Under the pieces are notes generated by a model. That model was not told the DNA's origin and searched no databases. It was given only the letters and a program-made list of their open reading frames with translations. A stretch of DNA of 64,000 nt, taken from DALYJJ01 sp033763935 (GTDB lineage Bacteria > Acidobacteriota > Terriglobia > Bryobacterales > Bryobacteraceae). A program made the translations under genes and the position numbers. The first letter of the stretch is position 1, and each line of letters opens with the position of its first letter. Shown here one piece after another: positions 44,561 through 51,802 of the stretch. The DNA lies in the NCBI GenBank assembly GCA_033763935.1, contig JANRJO010000056.1, positions 1 to 64,000 on the forward strand. The letters are read 5' to 3'.

Positions 44561-45124
44561 TTACTTGGAGCTTGAGTTGATGGGAGTAAACCTGACTTCA
44601 TCGGCTGCGAGGTACTCGCCTTCCCTGGGACCGGAGAAGTGAATCCAGGCGATGGGGCCGCCTTGCACGGTCAGCGTGAAAGTGGGGATGGGATCGCCGG
44701 GAGCCGCGCGTGCGGGGACGGAGGACAGACTCGCGCGATCCAGCAGCTTACCGGCGGCATCGAAGGCTTCGAGCACAGCGGGCGTCGCGCTGGACCCCCA
44801 GAACGAGACGGTAACGGATGAAACCGGCGTTGGGAAGGTTGCGCGCACGGGGATGGGTTCGGTTGCCATCGCACTTACGAGACCGATGCGCCCGGTGGAG
44901 AGATGGGTGAAGAACATCAGCAAACCCTTCCCTTTCGTCTGCCGCGGCTCATGAGCGAGCGTGAAGACGACGCCATTCTCTTCCCAACGGAGAACGCGGT
45001 TGGCCTTTTGCTCAGGGCCGAGCGGGACCGCTTTCTCGAAATCTACGACTACCTGCTCGTCGGGTTGCGCGCAGACGCCCGCCGCAAGAAGCAGAAGGAT
45101 GCGTTTCGTGGCGCCGCCTATCAT
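44561..45124 (-). CDS. Secreted beta-rich hypothetical protein
   Basis: A 187-residue protein with an N-terminal signal (KRILLLLAAGVCAQ) and an all-beta remainder. VVVDFEKAVPLGPEQ at the start and VSSVTVSFWGSSATPAVLEA later resemble the secreted beta-sandwich proteins of unknown function often found in acidobacteria and planctomycetes. It overlaps the DUF1552 gene by 4 bp (ATGA), so the two are co-translated and may share an extracytoplasmic role. Confidence 0.75.
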   Translation of the reverse strand: MIGGATKRILLLLAAGVCAQPDEQVVVDFEKAVPLGPEQKANRVLRWEENGVVFTLAHEPRQTKGKGLLMFFTHLSTGRIGLVSAMATEPIPVRATFPTPVSSVTVSFWGSSATPAVLEAFDAAGKLLDRASLSSVPARAAPGDPIPTFTLTVQGGPIAWIHFSGPREGEYLAADEVRFTPINSSSK

Positions 45125-46437
45125 ACCTTCGATATCTCGAGGCCAGACATTCTACCGGTGGAGGAGGCGAACTTGTCGGCTTCGATGCCCATGCGCTGCA
45201 GCATCGAGACGAACAGGTTCGGGAGGGGGTAGTTCTGCTGACGGTCAAACGCGAGGTGGCCGGCATGACGGAAGCCTCCGCCGGCGAGCAGCACGGGCAT
45301 GTTCGTAGTGGAGTGCGCGTTGGCGTCGCCGAGATTCGATCCGTAGAGGACCATGCTGCGGTCCAGCAGAGTCTCGCCGTTCTCAACCACGCTTTTCAGG
45401 CCTTGGAAGAGATCGGCGAGCAGCCGCATGTGCCAGGAGTCGATGATGCGGAGTTGGGCCAGTTTTGCCTCGGACTTCCCATGGTGCGACAGGTTATGGT
45501 AGCCGTCGCTAATGCTGGCGCCCCGAATTTCTACCACGGGTGTGCTGACGCTGTCGAGCATGAGAGTGACGGAGCGGGTGGAATCGGTCTCAAACGCCAG
45601 TCGAACGAGGCTATACATATTGGCGACGCGCGCCATGTACTGCGCGGGACTGGCGGGATCCTGAGGCTCGGGCGCTTTCACCACCGGTTTGGGTCTTCGC
45701 TCCCAACCTTTGGACGCCCGCAGGCGGCTCTCCAGCTCGCGCACGCTGGTGAAGTACTGGTCGAGGCGCGCGCGGTCACTCGCTCCGACAGTGCGCGCGA
45801 GATCGCGAGCCTGGTCCGTCACTGCATCGAGTATGGAACGGCCTGTATCGAGTTCGGCGATCTTCGCTTCCACCTCCCCTGGGCTGCCCTGGATGAACAT
45901 CTGCCGGAACACAGCGGCGGCGCTTTGTTCCGGGGGAATCGCCACTCCATTGCCCGTCCAGGAAAGTGAGCGCGATCCGGTGTTGACGGCCAGCGTTAGG
46001 GAAGGAAAGCGCGTCTGATTGCCGATTCGCTCTGCGATGTATTGATCGAGTGAGATGGTGTTGCGGAACGAGCTGCTGGCGGGGTGTGGCGCGGCGGTCA
46101 GAAAACTGATGTCGGCGGGATGGCCGCCGTCCACGTTGGGGTGAGAGACACCGGAGAAAACCGTGAAGTGCTCGCGATGGTCCTGGAGCAGCTTGAGATA
46201 TGGCGAAGGAGTGTAGTCCCGGCCGGCTTCCGCGGGGAAAAACTCTCCGGGCAAGAGCCCCAGGTTATTGCAGATGGCCAACAGGCGGCGAGGCGCCGCG
46301 GGGGATTGCGCGCGAGAGAGAGTTGGCCGCATGGCGTTCAGCAACGGCAGGGCCAGACCCACGCCGGCCCCGCGCAGCATCGCGCGCCGGGAGATGGCGC
46401 GAAAGCTTCCTCGAGATAGTCGATTCAAATCCGGCAT
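45121..46437 (-). CDS. DUF1552 (HXXSHH) Tat-exported protein
   Basis: A 438-residue protein. ISRRAMLRGAGVGLALPLL is a twin-arginine signal. The alkaline-phosphatase-like body includes the family-defining HNLSHH motif (DGYHNLSHHGK), plus MVLYGSNLGDANAHSTTNMP. DUF1552 proteins are exported and of unknown function and are nearly always encoded beside a DUF1587/DUF1592 cytochrome protein, as here (13 bp upstream). The pair is often proposed to degrade or oxidise carbohydrate or sulfated material, which remains unproven. Confidence 0.93.
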   Translation of the reverse strand: MPDLNRLSRGSFRAISRRAMLRGAGVGLALPLLNAMRPTLSRAQSPAAPRRLLAICNNLGLLPGEFFPAEAGRDYTPSPYLKLLQDHREHFTVFSGVSHPNVDGGHPADISFLTAAPHPASSSFRNTISLDQYIAERIGNQTRFPSLTLAVNTGSRSLSWTGNGVAIPPEQSAAAVFRQMFIQGSPGEVEAKIAELDTGRSILDAVTDQARDLARTVGASDRARLDQYFTSVRELESRLRASKGWERRPKPVVKAPEPQDPASPAQYMARVANMYSLVRLAFETDSTRSVTLMLDSVSTPVVEIRGASISDGYHNLSHHGKSEAKLAQLRIIDSWHMRLLADLFQGLKSVVENGETLLDRSMVLYGSNLGDANAHSTTNMPVLLAGGGFRHAGHLAFDRQQNYPLPNLFVSMLQRMGIEADKFASSTGRMSGLEISKV

Positions 46438-46450
46438 CCTGGTTCTCCGG

Positions 46451-49171
46451 TCATTTGTACTGGAAGAGATCGCTCGCGATCAGGGCGTGGACCATATCGC
46501 GAAGGCGGTACCCGGACGCGCCTGTTTTGTCGAGAATCGCGTCCACATGCCTGCGGTCCGCGAAGCGGATGGGGGCGCCCGTGGAATAAGTGGCGAGCTG
46601 GCTTACAAGGTTTCGCGCCACCGTCCGTTCCTCGTGTTCGAGAATCAACTGCTTGAATTCGCGGATATCGCCGAATTTCCGGCCATTATCGAGTACTCCA
46701 TTGGCATCGACGGGAGGACCGCTGTGGAACTTGAACCGCTGTCCCGACAGGCCAATGCCAGGCTCCGGTTTCACGTCTTCGTTGAACGCGCGATAGCGCC
46801 GGCGCCAGCCGCCCATGACATCGAAGTTTTCGAGGGCGAAGCCGGGCGGGTCGATCTTGCGATGGCAGGCGGCGCACGTGGGGTCGGCGCGGTGGCGGTC
46901 GAGTTGCTGCCGGATGGTCACGGCTCCGCGGATGTCCGGCTCGATGGCGGGTACGCCGGCAGGCGGCGCGGTATGGAAACCGAGGATGCGCTCCCTAATC
47001 CAGACCCCGCGAACGACGGGCGAGGTGGTGGTCCCGTTCGCGGTGACTTTCAGAACGGCAGCTTGCGTCATCAAGCCACCGCGGACCGAGTCTTTCGGGA
47101 TTGGGACTTTACGCATGGCTACGCCGGATACGCCGGGAATGCCGTAGTGGCCGGCGAGGCGCTCGTTCAGAAACGTGAAATCGGAATGAACGACGGCGCG
47201 GGCCGGGGCGTTTCCGCGGAACAGCTCTTCTACGAACAGTCGTGTCTCTTCGACGGCGGCGAGTTTGAGAGGGTCGTCGAGTTCGTAGTCGTTGTAGAGC
47301 GTGGTGGACGGGGAACTGTCGTCGATCTTGCGGAGATCGAGCCAGTAGTCCGTGAAGGCATCGATGAAGCGGCGGGACTTTGGATCCTTGAGCAGGCGAG
47401 CGGTCTGGGCGCGGAGCACCTCGGGTCTGCGAAGCGCTCCCTTCGCGGCGAGCGCACGAAGTTCGCTGTCCGGCGGGGAGTTCCAGAGGAAGAACGACAG
47501 GCGGCTGGCGAGCGCATAGTTGTCGAGCCTGCCTGGGGACTCGTCAATGTAGACGAACCCCGGGGAACAGAGGATGGCGGTGTAGGCAGCCAGCAGGGAA
47601 CGGGTGAAGCCGCGGCCGAGTTCGAACTGTTTGTTGAACAGTTGAACGAACCGTGTTACGTGCGCTTCCTCGACGGGCCGGCGATAGGCTCTTGCGAGGA
47701 AGCCGCGGATGAGGCGCCGGGCGTCCTCGCGCGGATGGCCGCTTGTGACCTCGACAACGACGTCCTGGGTACGTGGGGCGAAGCGGGCGCGGAAACCGCC
47801 CGCCTCTCCCGGCGGAGGAGGGGGTGCGACGATCTGGACGGTCACGCCGCCGGCCTGGCCCTTCTCCAGACGCCGCAGGGGCAAATCGCCGAACATCAGG
47901 CGATAGCCGGCTTCGGCGCTTTCGTCGGGCAGAGGCCCTTCGATCTCGATCCACTGGAAGGCCACGCCGGGCATTCCGTCCGGTTGAGCGAGCGGGTTGA
48001 CGTACTCTTCTTCCGAGCCATTGACGCGGGTACGGAACAGGCGCATGGCGTCGGTCTGGATCACCTCGGCGGGGTTGAGTAGCGCTTCCACTTCCTGGAC
48101 GGATGGTTCGGGCGTGAAGTCGAATGCACCGATGGGGCGAGATTGGCCGGAGCTCTGGGCGTAGACACCGATGGGTTCGTTGCGGCGGCCGGGCCAGACC
48201 TCATCGGGATTCGGGCGATGGTAGGTGGGCTGGTAGAGGTAGGCCGTCTTCTCGTTCCCGAAGCCGATGAAGTTCCAATGATCGACCCCGCCGCCGCTCA
48301 CCCAGATGGTGTAGCCCTTGACTCTGATTCGATAGCGGCCGGCGGCCGGTATGCGGTAGCTGCTCCAACTGAAGCCGCCCGCATCGGAAAAGATGCTGGA
48401 GACGCGGCCGGTGGCTTCGCGGTCCCGGGTCTCCGGAGTGGAGAGGGGGCTGCGTCCGGCACGAACGTCGGGCTGGGCGCGAGAGTCGAGTACGGGGAAG
48501 TTGAGGCGGTCCGTGCGAGTGTTGCCTTCCCGGGGGCGAAAGTTGCGGAGTGACGGCTCCTGGCGGGCGTAGATCCGGGTGGTGGAAGCGGGCGGCCGAA
48601 CGAGCTTCGCGGACATGGCTTCCCGCAGGGCATAATCGGCGGTACTCATGTAGCGCGCGAGTTGCACATGGGAGATGTCGAGCGCCGAGCCGATCTTGTT
48701 GTAACGCCAAGCCTCGCCGTCCTGAGGCAGCTTGGGGCGGATCTGCGCCCAGGGAACACCGAGGAGGTCGCGGACGGCGTTCTCGTACTCGTAGGCGTTG
48801 AGGCGGCGAAGGCCGGCGCGGCCGCGCTGAGCCGCGGCGGTCTGTTCGTGGGACGTCAGGGCGGTCTTCAGGCCACTCAGGAACTGCCGGCTGATTTGCG
48901 CCGGTGGCCGCGGAAGGGGTGGCGGCGGCATTTCGCCGGCGGCAACGCGGTCGTGGACTTTGACCCAGACGGCGAAGTTGTCGGGATTCGAGGGCTCGAA
49001 GGTGAGCTTCGTCAGGTCAAGGCGCGCGGCCGGCGAGGATGAGTTGTGGCAACCCGCGCAGTTCTTGCGGAGGAAGGCGTTAGCGCCCGCGGATGGAGGA
49101 GCAGCGCCGGCCACAGCGAGCATGGCCGGGGCGAGGAGGAGACCGGCGACGGTGCGTCGTGGCAGAGGCAC
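46451..49171 (-). CDS. DUF1587/1595/1592/1588/1585 cytochrome c protein
   Basis: A 906-residue exported protein. It has a signal peptide, then one c-type heme site CAGCH (Cys38, Cys41, His42). DUF1587 contains LRRLNAYEYENAVRDLLGV (~residue 120). A carbohydrate-binding-like insertion is at ~260-330. DUF1595 is around RRLIRGFLARAYRRPVEEAH, DUF1592 contains ALASRLSFFLWNSPPDSEL, DUF1588 AAVLKVTANGTTTSPVVRGV, and DUF1585 is at the C-terminus (GRKFGDIREFKQLIL). CHRKIDPPGFALENFD adds a second Cys/His site. This domain string is typical of planctomycetes and acidobacteria. It is first in an operon with DUF1552 and the secreted protein. Confidence 0.93.
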   Translation of the reverse strand: MPLPRRTVAGLLLAPAMLAVAGAAPPSAGANAFLRKNCAGCHNSSSPAARLDLTKLTFEPSNPDNFAVWVKVHDRVAAGEMPPPPLPRPPAQISRQFLSGLKTALTSHEQTAAAQRGRAGLRRLNAYEYENAVRDLLGVPWAQIRPKLPQDGEAWRYNKIGSALDISHVQLARYMSTADYALREAMSAKLVRPPASTTRIYARQEPSLRNFRPREGNTRTDRLNFPVLDSRAQPDVRAGRSPLSTPETRDREATGRVSSIFSDAGGFSWSSYRIPAAGRYRIRVKGYTIWVSGGGVDHWNFIGFGNEKTAYLYQPTYHRPNPDEVWPGRRNEPIGVYAQSSGQSRPIGAFDFTPEPSVQEVEALLNPAEVIQTDAMRLFRTRVNGSEEEYVNPLAQPDGMPGVAFQWIEIEGPLPDESAEAGYRLMFGDLPLRRLEKGQAGGVTVQIVAPPPPPGEAGGFRARFAPRTQDVVVEVTSGHPREDARRLIRGFLARAYRRPVEEAHVTRFVQLFNKQFELGRGFTRSLLAAYTAILCSPGFVYIDESPGRLDNYALASRLSFFLWNSPPDSELRALAAKGALRRPEVLRAQTARLLKDPKSRRFIDAFTDYWLDLRKIDDSSPSTTLYNDYELDDPLKLAAVEETRLFVEELFRGNAPARAVVHSDFTFLNERLAGHYGIPGVSGVAMRKVPIPKDSVRGGLMTQAAVLKVTANGTTTSPVVRGVWIRERILGFHTAPPAGVPAIEPDIRGAVTIRQQLDRHRADPTCAACHRKIDPPGFALENFDVMGGWRRRYRAFNEDVKPEPGIGLSGQRFKFHSGPPVDANGVLDNGRKFGDIREFKQLILEHEERTVARNLVSQLATYSTGAPIRFADRRHVDAILDKTGASGYRLRDMVHALIASDLFQYK

Positions 49172-49225
49172 TTTGTCAGTATAAGGTCACCGGCAACCGT
49201 ACTCGGGGGCGGAGAAGAACAGCGG

Positions 49226-50014
49226 CTACCGTTTGCCGTCCTTGATAGTGAGGCGTTCGATGGCGGTAGCTTTGCCGGTTTGCGGGTCGGCGTCGACGAT
49301 GACGGAGTGGAGTTCGACGCCGTGCTTGGCGGCTTCGAGGCGGATGGGGAGGGCAGACGTGAAGCGCTTGAGGGCGCTCTCCTTGATGGAGCCGATAACG
49401 GAATCGTAGGGACCGGTCATCCCGACGTCGGTCTGGTAGGCGGCGCCGCCGGGGAGGACGCGGCTGTCGGCAGTGGGGATGTGGGTGTGGGTGCCGATGA
49501 TGGCGGTGACGCGGCCGTCGAGGTGCCAGCCCATGGCCATCTTCTCGCTCGTGAGCTCCGCATGGAAGTCGACGAAGCGGATGCGAACTTCGGGGTCAAG
49601 GGAGGCGAGGAGCTCGTCGGCTTTACGGAAAGGGTCGTCGGTGGCAGGCATGTGGGCACGGCCCTGGAGGTTTATGACGGCGACGGGAACGCCGTTGCGG
49701 GCCTTGGTAACGAAGACGCCCTTGCCGGGAAGGCTGGAGGCGTAGTTGGCGGGGCGGATGAGGCGGGGTTGGCGGTCGAGGTAATCGTAAATCTCGCGCT
49801 TGTCCCAGATGTGGTTGCCGGAGGTGAGAACGTCGAGTCCGAGGCCCAGGAGTTCTTCGGCGACCAGGGGCGTGATGCCGAAGCCGCCCGCGGAGTTCTC
49901 AGCGTTAGCGATGGCGAGGTCGATCTTGCGTTCCGAGATGATGCGGTTGAGGTGGTCGGCGACGATGGTGCGGCCGGGCGAGGCGAAGATATCGCCGATG
50001 AACAGAATTCGCAT
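49226..50014 (-). CDS. YmdB family metallophosphoesterase
   Basis: A 262-residue calcineurin-like phosphoesterase. MRILFIGDIFASPGR, NAENSAGGFGIT, TSGNHIWDKREIYDY, FVDFHAELTSEK and IGTHTHIPTADSRVLPGG are the metal-binding motifs of the YmdB/TIGR00282 family, which hydrolyses 2',3'-cyclic nucleotides. Start ATG 50014 fits the family N-terminus, though the frame is open to 50080 and no good ribosome binding site is seen. A 10-bp GC hairpin (50025-50053) lies just upstream and could hide or replace the initiation region. Confidence 0.93.
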   Translation of the reverse strand: MRILFIGDIFASPGRTIVADHLNRIISERKIDLAIANAENSAGGFGITPLVAEELLGLGLDVLTSGNHIWDKREIYDYLDRQPRLIRPANYASSLPGKGVFVTKARNGVPVAVINLQGRAHMPATDDPFRKADELLASLDPEVRIRFVDFHAELTSEKMAMGWHLDGRVTAIIGTHTHIPTADSRVLPGGAAYQTDVGMTGPYDSVIGSIKESALKRFTSALPIRLEAAKHGVELHSVIVDADPQTGKATAIERLTIKDGKR

Positions 50015-50024
50015 TGTCAATGGT

Positions 50025-50053
50025 GCGGTCCGGCGGTTAGCAAGCCGGACCGC
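50025..50053 (-). promoter_or_regulatory. Strong hairpin before ymdB-like gene
   Basis: GCGGTCCGGC (50025-50034) pairs perfectly with GCCGGACCGC (50044-50053) around a 9-nt loop. It ends 11 nt upstream of the ATG at 50014. It has no U-tract. It may terminate or attenuate transcription from the gene-free region, or affect ribosome access. Confidence 0.4.
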
Positions 50054-50098
50054 GGCGTCAGAGCTCTGAGAGCGCACCACATCGCCGTGCCGGCCTCC

Positions 50099-50216
50099 GT
50101 CATTGACCCCTTACTGCAAGGGGGGAGCCCCCCGAGCGCCTTCAGGCTTCTCCATTCGGCTTCCGCCGCCGGAGCTTGCTCACCGGCACAGCAACGACGA
50201 GTAGGGCTCCAATGAC
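50099..50216. ncRNA. Candidate structured RNA with compact three-way junction
   Basis: Three perfect helices join almost without unpaired bases. GTCATT (50099-50104) pairs with AATGAC (50211-50216). CCCCTT (50107-50112) pairs with AAGGGG (50118-50123). GGAGCCC (50124-50130) pairs with GGGCTCC (50204-50210). Helix ends abut exactly (50123/50124 and 50210/50211), leaving only a 2-nt linker. The 73-nt interior holds smaller hairpins (CCGG...CCGG, GCC-TTCA-GGC). No protein-coding signal explains it. The strand is not decided by G-U pairs. I do not recognise a named family. Confidence 0.4.
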
Positions 50217-50391
50217 TTTGAGTGTTGGATCAAATTAAGGAGACCTTTGCACCTGCGTAGCAGGAACGCTCTAGAGTCGAGGATAGCATGGGGGCGCGCA
50301 GCCGTCCCGTTGTACCCGAAATGCCCGCTGGATCGCCGACAGGAGAATATTTTTATCCTTTCCTCGATTTTCTGGCGTATCCAGATCCAAA
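50217..50391. other. Gene-free stretch, nothing firm recognised
   Basis: Between the three-way-junction candidate and the promoter candidate the sequence changes from GC-rich to noticeably AT-richer (for example AATATTTTTATCC near 50347). Open frames crossing it (50247-50636 and 50288-50539 on plus, 50418-50672 on minus) have no ribosome binding sites, family resemblance or sensible composition, so I call no gene. Confidence 0.5.
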
Positions 50392-50419
50392 TTGCCTACT
50401 GCTGGCGCGTCTGTATTTT
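50392..50419 (+). promoter_or_regulatory. Candidate sigma-70 promoter for RND efflux operon
   Basis: TTGCCT (50392-50397) and TATTTT (50414-50419) are separated by 16 nt in an unusually AT-rich patch. A transcript starting near 50426 would have a ~250-nt leader before the adaptor gene start at 50675. Based on consensus resemblance only. Confidence 0.4.
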
Positions 50420-50581
50420 ATGGGCACTGCAACATGTTCGCGCGGAAGCAGGGCTGCCAGCGTCCGTTCGAATCCTCCCGTACTTGCCGTTCATCCACAT
50501 TGGACAGGGGCCGTCCTCGACCGACGGCGCCGATCATGACCTGGAACTGAACCTCATTCATCCGCTTGAAACGAGACCGGG

Positions 50582-50663
50582 AGCCGCCCGCGTCACGGGT
50601 GTCGATCTTCCAGGTTCTCGTGCGACTCAACCTTAGCCCGGGGCGGGCGGCTTTGTTTGTTGG
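50582..50663 (+). terminator. Leader hairpin with U-rich tail before RND operon, possible attenuator
   Basis: AGCCGCCCGC (50582-50591) pairs perfectly with GCGGGCGGCT (50643-50652), followed by TTGTTTGTT. An inner helix AGGTT/AACCT also forms. The CCCG at 50588-50591 could alternatively pair with a nearby CGGG, giving two exclusive folds. The structure ends right at the GGAGGGAG ribosome binding site of the next gene, the position of a transcription attenuator or riboswitch expression platform. No known aptamer was recognised upstream. Confidence 0.45.
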
Positions 50664-50674
50664 AGGGAGCACGT

Positions 50675-51802
50675 ATGTGGAAACGAATGTTACTGATGCT
50701 GGCGGCAGCCGTGGTCTTGGTTGCGGGTCTGGGCTTCATCAAGTTTCGTCAGATTCAGGCAGGCATGTCGGCCGCGGCGTCGTTCCAGCCGCCTCCCGAG
50801 GCGGTAACGACGGTGATCGCGCGCCAGGAGCGCTGGCAGGAAAGCGTGAGCCTCATCGGTACGGTGCAGGCCGTACAAGGTGTGAACGTCAGCGCGGACT
50901 TGCCCGGCATCGTGAGCCGCATTGCGTTCGAATCCGGCGAGGCTGTCGAGAAGGGCCAGGTGCTGGCGGAACTGGACACGCGGCAAGAGCAGGCACAGCT
51001 GGCGGCGGCGCAGTCAGAGCGAAATCTGGCCGAACTGAATTTCAAGCGGCTGGACGGTCTGGTGAGCGAGGGCGCGATCTCTAAGTCGGAGTACGATCGC
51101 GCGGCTGCACAACAGAAGCAGACTGAAGCGAGGGTGGACGAGATCCGCGCGACCATGGAGCGCAAGACGATTCGCGCGCCCTTCGCCGGTGTGTTGGGCC
51201 TTCGCAAGGTGAACCTCGGGCAGTACCTGTCGCCTGGGGATGCGCTGGTTGCGTTGCAGTCGTTCGATCCCATCTACGTCAACTTCGGCGTGCCGCAGCA
51301 GCGGGCGGGTGAGGTTCGGGTAGGACAGACGGTCCGAATCACTGCGGGCGAGCGGAACCAGATCCTTTTTGAAGGCCGGGTGACGTCGACTGAGTCCACG
51401 GTGGACGAATCGACTCGCAACCTGCAGATCCAGGCGACGGTGTCCAATCCCAAGCGGCTTCTCCGGCCAGGCATGTTTGTCCAGGTGGAGATGCCGCTGG
51501 GCGGCAGCCACACGGTTCTGCCGCTACCCGCTTCCGCAGTCAGCTATGCCCCGTACGGGAATTCCGTTTTCGTGGTCACCGAGCTGAAGGACGACAAGGG
51601 CCAGAAGTACCGGGGTGTCCGCCAGCAGTTCGTGAAGGTAGAAGGGGCGCGGGGGGACCAGGTGGGTGTGATGTCGGGTGTGAAGCCGGGCGACGAGGTA
51701 GTGACGTCGGGTGTATTCAAGCTGCGAAACGGATCGGCCGTGCAGGTGAACAACAAAGTGAAGCCGACCAACAGCCCGGCGCCGAAGCCGGAGGACAGCT
51801 AA
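50675..51802 (+). CDS. RND efflux periplasmic adaptor subunit
   Basis: A 375-residue membrane-fusion protein. An N-terminal signal-anchor (RMLLMLAAAVVLVAGLGFIK) is followed by the split lipoyl domain (GIVSRIAFESGEAVEKGQVL and IRAPFAGVLGLRKVNLGQYL) and an alpha hairpin (~100-170). Beta-barrel and membrane-proximal domains ending in PGDEVVTSGVFKLRNGS complete it. It links the inner-membrane pump to the outer-membrane channel. ATG 50675 follows GGAGGGAG at 50662-50669. First gene of the efflux operon, with a 250-nt structured leader. Confidence 0.96.
   Translation: MWKRMLLMLAAAVVLVAGLGFIKFRQIQAGMSAAASFQPPPEAVTTVIARQERWQESVSLIGTVQAVQGVNVSADLPGIVSRIAFESGEAVEKGQVLAELDTRQEQAQLAAAQSERNLAELNFKRLDGLVSEGAISKSEYDRAAAQQKQTEARVDEIRATMERKTIRAPFAGVLGLRKVNLGQYLSPGDALVALQSFDPIYVNFGVPQQRAGEVRVGQTVRITAGERNQILFEGRVTSTESTVDESTRNLQIQATVSNPKRLLRPGMFVQVEMPLGGSHTVLPLPASAVSYAPYGNSVFVVTELKDDKGQKYRGVRQQFVKVEGARGDQVGVMSGVKPGDEVVTSGVFKLRNGSAVQVNNKVKPTNSPAPKPEDS

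Noticed and set aside
46268..48082. 604-codon open frame on the plus strand
   Set aside because: It is entirely antisense to the DUF1552 and DUF1592 genes, which have strong family motifs; high GC leaves long shadow frames.
50460..50500. tRNA-like T-arm string GTTCGAATCC
   Set aside because: The flanking five-base stems do not pair and no acceptor, D-arm or anticodon arm can be built on either strand.
50247..50672. Open frames inside the gap before the RND operon
   Set aside because: They lack ribosome binding sites and family resemblance, overlap on both strands, and cross structured sequence; treated as leader or noncoding DNA.
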